DNA from: Verrucomicrobiales bacterium
Lineage (GTDB): Bacteria > Verrucomicrobiota > Verrucomicrobiia > Verrucomicrobiales > DEV007
DNA length: 10,337 bases
Assembly (NCBI GenBank): GCA_002705125.1
Contig: PAHQ01000002.1
Span: 1-10,337, forward strand
Direction: 5' to 3'
Of the stretch, positions 1 through 5,338 are shown piece after piece. The position numbers were made by a program, and so were the translations under genes. The notes beneath the pieces are model-generated. The model saw only the letters and a program-made list of their open reading frames with translations, ran no database searches and was not told the DNA's origin. Within the stretch, counting starts at the first letter, position 1, and every line of letters begins with the position of its first letter.

Positions 1-233
1 GACTGATGGGAGTTGGAGGTCATTGAAACCTTTGCTCCGAAACTTTTAACTACCTCCTCAATTTTTTGGTCATCTGTAGCTATAATGACTTCATCTAAAA
101 GCTTAGACTTTTTTGCCCTTTCCCAAACGTGTTGGATTAACGGCCTACCCGCTATTTTGTGAAGCGGCTTTCCTGGAAATCTGGTTGAGCCCCAGCGCGC
201 TGGTATAATTCCAAGGAATTTGTTTTTGTGCAT
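1..233 (-). CDS. kdsB: 3-deoxy-manno-octulosonate cytidylyltransferase (CMP-Kdo synthetase), N-terminal part
   Basis: This gene is cut by the window edge; 77 complete codons of the N-terminus are visible, starting from an ATG at 233-231. KdsB activates Kdo with CTP in the cytoplasm to give CMP-Kdo for lipid A-core (LPS) assembly. The protein opens with the nucleotide-binding motif [16 protein letters not shown] (residues 9-24), followed by [12 protein letters not shown] and the strand motif EVIIATDD, which is the standard order for this family. The last visible residues (SNSHQ) lead into the place where the family has H-x-S-G-T-D-R. No Shine-Dalgarno motif precedes the start; the upstream strand is AT-rich. 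It is divergent from phoH. Its presence implies a Gram-negative envelope with Kdo-containing LPS. Other sugar-nucleotide cytidylyltransferases (for example NeuA) are possible but fit less well. Confidence 0.9.
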   Translation of the reverse strand, partial: MHKNKFLGIIPARWGSTRFPGKPLHKIAGRPLIQHVWERAKKSKLLDEVIIATDDQKIEEVVKSFGAKVSMTSNSHQ

Positions 234-408
234 ATCAATTATAAATTCAAATAAAAATAGAGTTTTTTACATTTTTAATGTGTTGTCATCTAACCCTCAT
301 TGAATGGCATAAAATATTTACGTTACATTAAATTTAGTTGCCGATTGTATGCTTCTGTTGCAAAGATTCGCAATAATTAATTAATCATTTTATTAATACT
401 CATTTTAT
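234..408. promoter_or_regulatory. Divergent intergenic region between kdsB and phoH
   Basis: These 175 bp separate two genes transcribed away from each other, so promoters for both should lie here. The DNA is very AT-rich. For the phoH side a weak sigma70-like pair can be drawn: TTGAAT at 300-305 and TACATT at 324-329 with an 18-base spacer. Each matches the consensus at only four of six positions, so it is only a candidate. No Shine-Dalgarno motif lies before either start codon. I see no gene, strong hairpin or riboswitch here. Confidence 0.3.
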
Positions 409-1380
409 ATGGTTGAACAAACGCTGGAATATGAGAACGCACATTTCTTATTATCGTTGCTAGCTGGAGACGTTGACTTAGCCCAGGCTATCGGTAAGGA
501 ATTTGATATAAGAGTAACGACCAGAGATACTTGGATTAAGTTTTTTGGAGATAAGGAGAATGTAAGACGAGCAATCATGGTCATGAAAGATCTTGAATCA
601 GCACGTCGCGACGGAGCTGAAATAAAAGAACAGGCCTTTCGATTTGCTATTGATTCAGTCAAAATAGGAGACGGCTGTAAAGTGTCAGACCTCTTGGGGC
701 ACCGAATTTTGGGAGCCAGAGACCGGCCGGCAGTTGTTCCGAGAAATAGAACTCAACTGAAATACTTAAAGTCGATGTATGACAATGAGGTTGTTTTTGG
801 GATTGGGCCAGCTGGTACGGGAAAAACTTACCTCGCCATGGCGTCTGCAATTAATTCGCTCAAAGAAAAAGAAGTTGGCAGGATTGTTCTTACTCGTCCT
901 GCTGTTGAGGCTGGTGAGGCTTTAGGATTTTTGCCTGGTGACCTTACGGAGAAAATCCTTCCTTATCTCAGACCTCTTTATGATGCTCTTTTTGATATGA
1001 TTGATCCTGATACGGTGAATCGAATGATCGAAAAAGGACAGATTGAAATAGCGCCCCTTGCGTATATGAGAGGAAGAACAATTAACAATGCTGTTATTAT
1101 TCTTGATGAGGCTCAGAACACGACCTCAGAACAGATGTTAATGTTTTTAACCCGTCTTGGTGAAGGTTCTCGTTGTGTTGTAACTGGTGACCCTTCTCAA
1201 TCAGATCTTAAGAAAGGAGTTTCCTCTGGATTAAGAGAGGCCATTAATATTCTTTCTCAAGAAGTAGAGGGAGTCGATTTTATTAGATTTGAAAGGTCGG
1301 ATGTGGTTAGGCACAGAGTAGTTGCCTCAATTATAGGGGCATATGATAAGGCTAGAAAAAATAAGGAAAGCGGACATTAA
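409..1380 (+). CDS. phoH: PhoH-like (YbeZ-type) ATPase
   Basis: This 323-residue protein is a cytoplasmic P-loop ATPase of the PhoH family, linked in other bacteria to RNA metabolism and ribosome quality through its neighbour YbeY. Walker A is GPAGTGKT at residues 133-140, with K139 and T140 binding nucleotide phosphate and Mg2+. Walker B is VIILDEAQN at 229-237, with D233/E234. Further family motifs are LTRPAVEAGEALGFLPG, YMRGRTINN and VTGDPSQSDL. The first ~100 residues form the usual N-terminal region of the family, which resembles a KH-like fold. Length is normal. The ATG at 409 has no Shine-Dalgarno motif; the leader is AT-rich. Downstream lie the HD phosphodiesterase and ybeY, matching the phoH-pgpH-ybeY order of Firmicutes and others. 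The 245-bp gap and a hairpin across the stop codon suggest partial transcriptional separation from the next gene. Confidence 0.95.
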   Translation: MVEQTLEYENAHFLLSLLAGDVDLAQAIGKEFDIRVTTRDTWIKFFGDKENVRRAIMVMKDLESARRDGAEIKEQAFRFAIDSVKIGDGCKVSDLLGHRILGARDRPAVVPRNRTQLKYLKSMYDNEVVFGIGPAGTGKTYLAMASAINSLKEKEVGRIVLTRPAVEAGEALGFLPGDLTEKILPYLRPLYDALFDMIDPDTVNRMIEKGQIEIAPLAYMRGRTINNAVIILDEAQNTTSEQMLMFLTRLGEGSRCVVTGDPSQSDLKKGVSSGLREAINILSQEVEGVDFIRFERSDVVRHRVVASIIGAYDKARKNKESGH

Positions 1381-1413
1381 AAACCATTAATATACTGTAT
1401 TAATAGTTTTTAA
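1377..1413 (+). terminator. Long AT-rich hairpin across the phoH stop codon
   Basis: Two 16-base arms, TTAAAAACCATTAATA (1377-1392) and TATTAATAGTTTTTAA (1398-1413), pair at 15 of 16 positions around a 5-base loop. The phoH TAA (1378-1380) is in the left arm. The T-run lies inside the right arm, so it could act as an intrinsic terminator or as a 3'-end stabilising structure. On the opposite strand the single mismatch becomes a G-U pair. Termination is inferred. Confidence 0.5.
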
Positions 1414-1625
1414 GAGGTTTGATTTCTCGTCACAGGGGTGCTATATTACAGACCCCCTCTAACAAAATTCACCCCTAAATAAACTCATAAGAGTCAGGTC
1501 CAAGTAAGGCCCTAATATTTATCTAATTCGTAATAACAAATTTTTCCATTTGTTCAAAAACCCTCGTCCTAATAATAGGATAGTTTATTTAATTCCACCA
1601 ACATAGTGAATTTAAATTCTCATCG
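1381..1625. other. 245-bp gap between phoH and the PgpH-like gene
   Basis: No credible gene is visible. Besides the phoH 3' hairpin, there are perfect inverted repeats AGGGGTG/CACCCCT (1434-1440, 1470-1476), AACAAAT/ATTTGTT (1535-1541, 1548-1554) and TCCTA/TAGGA (1567-1571, 1576-1580). The region probably carries the promoter and 5' leader of the downstream gene. I do not recognise a known riboswitch, including the c-di-AMP ydaO type that one might look for beside a c-di-AMP hydrolase. No Shine-Dalgarno motif precedes the ATG at 1626. Confidence 0.4.
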
Positions 1626-3308
1626 ATGATTAAGGTACTCAACAGACTTAGATTAAAGCGTCGCGGGCTCATGTCTGAAAAGAGTAGGCGTAAGCACAGT
1701 GAACACGAGTGGTTAAATAAGTTAGGTGATAGTCTTACTTTAGGTGGGATCTCTTATGTTGTCTTTGCGATAGTTCTTGGAACTCTTATTTTTGGTGTTA
1801 CAGCAGATAGGGGAACAGTCTTGAGTTCTTGGGGCGCAGTTTTTCTTGGAGAGGTGACTTTAATAGCAGGTGTAATTCATTTCTATATTAACCATCCAAG
1901 GAGTTTTAGTCGGAACGGAAGAATTGTTTTAATTTTTGGTCTAATGTTTATGCATTTGATCTTAGTCCGACTCATTTTTGGATTTGTCGAAGGGGATATT
2001 TTTGGTGATGGTGGTGAACGCTTTGGTTTCTTATTGTGCCCTCTGGCATTGGCACCTTTTTCTGTTGCTATTCTTCTTGGAAGAGCACAGGCATTATTCG
2101 TAACTGTTCTTTGTTCTATTTGGGGATCACTACTCGTTGGAATCGAACTTGCTGTTCCTTTACTGACGACAAATCTTATCGTCGGGTTTGTATGTGTTTT
2201 GCTTACTGATAGTGTGCGTAAGCGAAGCGGTTTAGTACGTGCAGGATTTATTATTGGTTTAATTATGCTGATCTTTGGGTTGTTGTTTGGTTTTGTAACT
2301 GGATCAGCGCCCGGGGAAGGGGCCATGGACTGGAAGATGTTTGCCGTTGGATGCGTAGTCGCAGTATTGGGTGGAGTCGTGACGGTTTCAGTCGTGGGCG
2401 CAATTTTGCCTTTTATAGAAACTCTTTTTAGAATTACTACTGACATTTCATGGATTGAGCTTGCTGACCTTAATCATCCTTTACTACGTAAAATGACAAT
2501 CGAGGCACCAGGCACTTATCACCATAGCCTTATTGTTGCTAACCTTGCCGAAGCGGCCGCTGAGTCCATCGGAGCTAATGCCATAAAGTGCAGAGTTTGT
2601 TCCTATTTTCATGATATAGGGAAACTGCATAAGCCTGAATATTTCATTGAAAATATTAGTAATGGCCATAACCCTCATGATGAGCTAACGCCAACGATGT
2701 CGTCTTTGGTCATCATTGCGCATGTGAAAGAGGGTGTTGATATGGCTTTGAAGAAAAGGCTCAATTCCCAAATTGTTGATGTCATCGAACAGCATCACGG
2801 TAATTCAATGATTTCATTTTTTTATCATCGTGCTCTCGAGCAACAAAATGAAGTAAGAGAACGAGTTGAAATGGGTGAAGCCAATGAGGACGATATCCCT
2901 GAGGTTTCTGAGAAGAACTTTCGTTATCCAGGGCCGCTACCACAATTCAAGGAAAGTGGAATCATTAGCCTTGCTGATGCTGTCGAGAGCGCTTCTAGAA
3001 CCCTTCAAAAACCAACCCCAGGGAAAATAGACCAACTCGTTGATGAGATTATTAATTCAAGAATTCTAGACGGACAACTTAAGGACTGTGATCTTACTCT
3101 GAGAGAGATAACAGTCATGTCTGACAGCTTCAAATCTACCCTAAGAAGCATGTTTCATAACAGAATAACTTATCCTAAAGATGAAACGGAAGTTGATTCT
3201 AATAGTTCAAAAAAGGGAAAAGATAAGACTAAGGTCGGCACTAACGGAAACGGACGTTCTAACAAATCAACTAAACTAGCGAGTGACGCTAGTTCACGGA
3301 TCTCTTAA
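1626..3308 (+). CDS. pgpH: Membrane HD-domain phosphodiesterase, PgpH/7TM-HD family (probable c-di-AMP hydrolase), lacking the large ectodomain
   Basis: This 560-residue inner-membrane protein has a cytosolic HD phosphohydrolase domain. The closest characterised relatives (PgpH of Listeria, YqfF of Bacillus) hydrolyse c-di-AMP to pApA. After a basic N-terminus come about eight hydrophobic segments (roughly 40-60, 68-89, 100-120, 133-151, 157-174, 178-194, 204-225, 238-264), then the HD domain at ~290-460. Expected metal ligands are all present: H300 (GTYHHS), H329-D330 (YFHDIGK), H366, H390/H391 (EQHHG) and D451 (LADAVE). The last ~45 residues are polar and rich in Lys, Ser and Asn. Relatives are about 700 residues and carry a large extracellular domain between TM1 and TM2; here only a short loop lies there. 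M16 is a possible later start. It overlaps ybeY by one base (TAATG), indicating translational coupling. Substrate is inferred from family. Confidence 0.88.
   Translation: MIKVLNRLRLKRRGLMSEKSRRKHSEHEWLNKLGDSLTLGGISYVVFAIVLGTLIFGVTADRGTVLSSWGAVFLGEVTLIAGVIHFYINHPRSFSRNGRIVLIFGLMFMHLILVRLIFGFVEGDIFGDGGERFGFLLCPLALAPFSVAILLGRAQALFVTVLCSIWGSLLVGIELAVPLLTTNLIVGFVCVLLTDSVRKRSGLVRAGFIIGLIMLIFGLLFGFVTGSAPGEGAMDWKMFAVGCVVAVLGGVVTVSVVGAILPFIETLFRITTDISWIELADLNHPLLRKMTIEAPGTYHHSLIVANLAEAAAESIGANAIKCRVCSYFHDIGKLHKPEYFIENISNGHNPHDELTPTMSSLVIIAHVKEGVDMALKKRLNSQIVDVIEQHHGNSMISFFYHRALEQQNEVRERVEMGEANEDDIPEVSEKNFRYPGPLPQFKESGIISLADAVESASRTLQKPTPGKIDQLVDEIINSRILDGQLKDCDLTLREITVMSDSFKSTLRSMFHNRITYPKDETEVDSNSSKKGKDKTKVGTNGNGRSNKSTKLASDASSRIS
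3274..3294 (+). promoter_or_regulatory. Perfect hairpin just upstream of the ybeY start
   Basis: AACTAGCG (3274-3281) and CGCTAGTT (3287-3294) form a perfect 8-bp stem with a 5-base loop (AGTGA) inside the last codons of the PgpH-like gene. It ends 13 bases before the ybeY ATG at 3308. Its position would allow it to influence coupled translation or mRNA processing. That role is inference; the repeat itself is seen directly. Confidence 0.35.
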
Positions 3309-3748
3309 TGAGCAATGATCAAAATCCTAAGATAGAGATTATAAATTCTCAGGACTCTATTATTTTAGATTTGGAGTCGATTAAAGTGCTCTCAAAAAAA
3401 GCCCATACGTTTTGCCTTCAAGAATCAAAGAAAGGTTCTCCTCTAAGGAGTTTGCAATCCCTAGAAGTGAGTATTCTTAATGATAAACAAATCGCACTAG
3501 TACATGAAGAATTCATGAATGATTCTACCCCGACCGATGTGATTACTTTTGATTATGGTGAGATTTTGGTCAGTGCGGAAACAGCACTAGCTCAATCCAA
3601 ATCGCTTAAGGTTTCTCTGGAGGATGAAATTTTACTTTATATAATTCATGGGATGCTTCATCTGGGTGGATATCTAGATAAGGATGAGGCAGATTTTAAT
3701 GAGATGAAGATTATCCAAGAGAGAATTTTAAATTCTTGCTTTGACTGA
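3308..3748 (+). CDS. ybeY: Endoribonuclease YbeY (variant metal site)
   Basis: YbeY is a cytoplasmic metal-dependent RNase that matures the 16S rRNA 3' end and takes part in ribosome quality control. This 146-residue protein has the family motif STPTDVITFDYGEILVSAE (residues 73-91), the counterpart of the usual PTDVLSFP...GDI.IS, and the metal motif HGMLHLGGYLD at 114-124. In E. coli the ligands are H114, H118 and H124. Here the first two are kept and the third position is D124 (with L123 replacing the usual Asp). The reading continues normally into the EADFNEMKIIQERI helix, so this is a substitution and not a frameshift. The ATG overlaps the upstream TAA by one base. An AT-rich hairpin, AGAATT/AATTCT (3722-3736), lies near the 3' end. 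Family and context (PhoH, PgpH) are secure; retention of activity is likely but untested. Confidence 0.9.
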   Translation: MSNDQNPKIEIINSQDSIILDLESIKVLSKKAHTFCLQESKKGSPLRSLQSLEVSILNDKQIALVHEEFMNDSTPTDVITFDYGEILVSAETALAQSKSLKVSLEDEILLYIIHGMLHLGGYLDKDEADFNEMKIIQERILNSCFD

Positions 3749-3838
3749 TAGAGGTAAGTTCAAAACTAATAATTTCTTTATTTGCTTGGAAAGAAAATCC
3801 GTAGAAGGTTTGCGTCCGTAAATAAAAAAATATTTTAA

Positions 3839-4432
3839 TTGGACGCAATTTATCAAGATAACGACGGATCAGGACAGGAGGCACTGAGAGCCATCAGGCA
3901 GTCATTGCTAGGGGTATATCCTTGTCATTCACTTTCATTTGATATTAGCAATCAGTCATGGATTGAATTTTTTAATGGTTATTTCAATGACCGAGTAATC
4001 CCTCATTTTATTAAAACATGGAAATTGTTATCAGAAGGCGATCTTGATTTAATAATTGCCGAAGATAAGCGCTTTCTTGAATTGTTTGATGAACAAACTA
4101 GTTCCAATCTTAGTAGAGCTTCTACTGAGATTTTTAATGCTAGAGAAGGAGCAAAAGGTATGCAAATGCTAAAAAAATTGTCCTTAAAATCCCCAAATTG
4201 TAGTTTTACCACTGCATTTTCTATGCAGTGCTCTGCTTTCAATATTCCTCTCCTTCAAAGTATCATTGCTTATGCTTTCATGGAATGGGGATGCGGCCAA
4301 AAATCTATTAGATTTTCCCTTGAGAATATAGGCGAATGCGAGAAACTCTTTGATAGTGAATTTCCAAATTTCACAGATAATATAGGTAGATTGTTATCTC
4401 AGAATCTTGGAGGTTCAAAGTTAACAGCTTAA
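3839..4432 (+). CDS. Uncharacterised protein with weak UreF-like features
   Basis: This 197-residue protein is not one I recognise securely. It has no signal peptide or membrane segment and appears cytoplasmic and mostly alpha-helical. From about residue 40 onward its layout resembles the urease accessory protein UreF. A helix ending VIPHFIKTWKLLSEGDL sits where UreF has a 'dlPl...a...gD' stretch. SSNLSRASTEIFN (88-100) parallels 'elReaS...G'. FTTAFSMQCSAFNIPLLQSIIAYAFMEW (123-150, split by eye) parallels UreF's 'F..af..aa...gip...al.aYl..w'. The N-terminal UreF motif FPxGGFxHSxGLE is missing and no urease genes are nearby. The start is a TTG at 3839 directly after an in-frame TAA; the first in-frame ATG would be codon 108. 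An A-rich leader precedes it. clpS follows 8 bases after its stop, so it is probably co-transcribed with clpS. Confidence 0.6.
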   Translation: MDAIYQDNDGSGQEALRAIRQSLLGVYPCHSLSFDISNQSWIEFFNGYFNDRVIPHFIKTWKLLSEGDLDLIIAEDKRFLELFDEQTSSNLSRASTEIFNAREGAKGMQMLKKLSLKSPNCSFTTAFSMQCSAFNIPLLQSIIAYAFMEWGCGQKSIRFSLENIGECEKLFDSEFPNFTDNIGRLLSQNLGGSKLTA

Positions 4433-4440
4433 ATTTAATA

Positions 4441-4746
4441 GTGCGTCATTTAGTATCCAACGTTGAAGTAGAGACAACCCCCTCACCAGAGGTGGATGTT
4501 CTTGATGAGGTTACTAAGCCTTGGCAGGTTATGGTTCTTAATGACCCAGTAAACCTAATGAGTTTCGTTACTCTTATTCTTAAGCGAATCTTTGGTTATT
4601 CTGAAGAAAAGGCCGTCGAGCTTATGCTTAAAGTTCATTATGAAGGAAGCGCTGTGGTTTGGACTGGAGAAAGGGAGAAAGCTGAACTTTATGTGCAGCA
4701 GCTTCAGTCGCATCAACTTTACGCGGTCATGGAGCCGGTTGATTAG
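4441..4746 (+). CDS. clpS: ATP-dependent Clp protease adaptor ClpS
   Basis: ClpS is a small cytoplasmic adaptor that binds N-end-rule substrates and delivers them to ClpAP or ClpCP. The 101-residue protein has a ~25-residue flexible N-terminal tail and then the ClpS fold: PWQVMVLNDPVNLMSFV (27-43), LMLKVHYEG (61-69) and a final strand at 92-98. Residues matching the E. coli substrate pocket are N34, D35, M40, M62, V65 and H66; by chance the numbering is the same. The acidic D36 is replaced by P36, giving the NDPVNLM motif that I associate with actinobacterial ClpS. The GTG at 4441 is chosen because it is the first start after the upstream stop and preserves the acidic tail; no Shine-Dalgarno motif is seen. 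No clpA or clpC is adjacent. The next gene, 11 bases on, is a DUF2017-like partner. Confidence 0.92.
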   Translation: MRHLVSNVEVETTPSPEVDVLDEVTKPWQVMVLNDPVNLMSFVTLILKRIFGYSEEKAVELMLKVHYEGSAVVWTGEREKAELYVQQLQSHQLYAVMEPVD

Positions 4747-4769
4747 CATCCACGAGGATGGAATTAATC
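4741..4769 (+). promoter_or_regulatory. Hairpin covering the clpS stop and the start codon of the next gene
   Basis: CATCC (4747-4751) pairs with GGATG (4756-4760) around a 4-base loop, with an outer stem GATTA (4741-4745) / TAATC (4765-4769) separated by a small internal loop. The clpS TAG and the downstream ATG (4758-4760) are both within it, and so is AGG, the only Shine-Dalgarno-like bases in this intergenic stretch. It could make downstream translation depend on ribosomes finishing clpS. This role is inferred. Confidence 0.35.
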
Positions 4770-5273
4770 AAAAATGATGATTCGACATGGACCCTTAGTA
4801 AGGTTTCAGAGCTGGAGCATTTGATGCTTTCTAGATTACCTGATTCTGCGGACCCTACCGGTTGTGAAGAAGCCTCTGATAGGCTTTATCCTTCTCCAAT
4901 TGCTCCAGACGCAGAGGTTGATGACGATAAGTCTTTTACTTTAGAAAATGATTGGAAAGAGTTTATTGAGCCTGAGCTTAGATCTGATTTTAGGGATTCT
5001 TTGAAGGTTGTTGCCGATGATCTTGGTAAGTCAAGTATGACAAAAGAAGGAGAGTTAAACCAATATGAGTTTATCATTCCGACGGCTCACGCCAATCATT
5101 GGTGTAGTGCATTAAACCAAGCTAGGATTGTTATTCATCATAGGTATGACCTTCCCTCAGAAGATGGTCTTCTCGATATGGATCCTAATCCAGAAAAGTG
5201 GATGGCTACCTTGCAATCAGAAATCTATGGAATGCTGATGGAGTTTCTGATTAAAAAAGTCCTCTGGATTTAG
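4758..5273 (+). CDS. DUF2017-like protein downstream of clpS
   Basis: This 171-residue, acidic, cytoplasmic protein matches the pattern of DUF2017, a family of unknown function usually encoded next to clpS in Actinobacteria. Points of agreement are: an N-terminal helix ELEHLMLSRLPD (18-29); DRLYPSPIAPDAEVDDD (41-57), the counterpart of 'DPA..RLFP.AY.dD.ea'; an FIEPELRSDF helix (69-78); the core HANHWCSALNQARIVIHHRY (111-130), where DUF2017 has 'W...LND.RL.LG.RL'; and a C-terminal helix WMATLQSEIYGMLMEFLI (148-165). The start ATG at 4758 lies 11 bases after clpS within a hairpin. The position suggests a role in the same N-end-rule or Clp pathway, but no function is established. The assignment is by eye; a profile search is the decisive check. 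Confidence 0.7.
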   Translation: MELIKNDDSTWTLSKVSELEHLMLSRLPDSADPTGCEEASDRLYPSPIAPDAEVDDDKSFTLENDWKEFIEPELRSDFRDSLKVVADDLGKSSMTKEGELNQYEFIIPTAHANHWCSALNQARIVIHHRYDLPSEDGLLDMDPNPEKWMATLQSEIYGMLMEFLIKKVLWI

Positions 5274-5295
5274 AAATGATTTTAGGATTTTTTTA
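5252..5295 (+). terminator. Probable intrinsic terminator ending the phoH-to-DUF2017 gene run
   Basis: TAAAAAAGTCCT (5252-5263) pairs with AGGATTTTTTTA (5284-5295) over 12 positions, with 11 Watson-Crick pairs and one G-U, around a 20-base loop. The seven-T run follows the short G/C part of the stem, as in AT-rich intrinsic terminators. The stop codon of the DUF2017-like gene (5271-5273) is in the loop and the left arm is coding. The following gene is a separate sulfatase, which fits transcription ending here. Confidence 0.5.
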
Positions 5296-5338
5296 GCTCT
5301 TGATTCGACAACTGAGCGCAATGGTCTAATCTAATTGA

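Noticed and set aside
1381..1625. A c-di-AMP (ydaO-type) riboswitch
   Set aside because: The conserved purine-rich core motifs of that class are not visible; only simple inverted repeats are seen.
1883..2446. A 187-codon open frame on the minus strand inside the PgpH-like gene
   Set aside because: It is antisense to well-conserved membrane-segment coding, is rich in Lys, Pro, Thr and Ile with no domain, and is explained by codon bias on the plus strand.
3668..3700. A possible frameshift in ybeY explaining the missing GYDH histidine
   Set aside because: The frame continues into the expected EADFNEM helix and the stop is at the normal length, so a substitution is the simpler reading.
4592..4777. 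An overlapping 61-codon frame across the clpS/DUF2017 boundary
   Set aside because: It is an alternate frame of clpS, which has strong family conservation, and it has no domain of its own.
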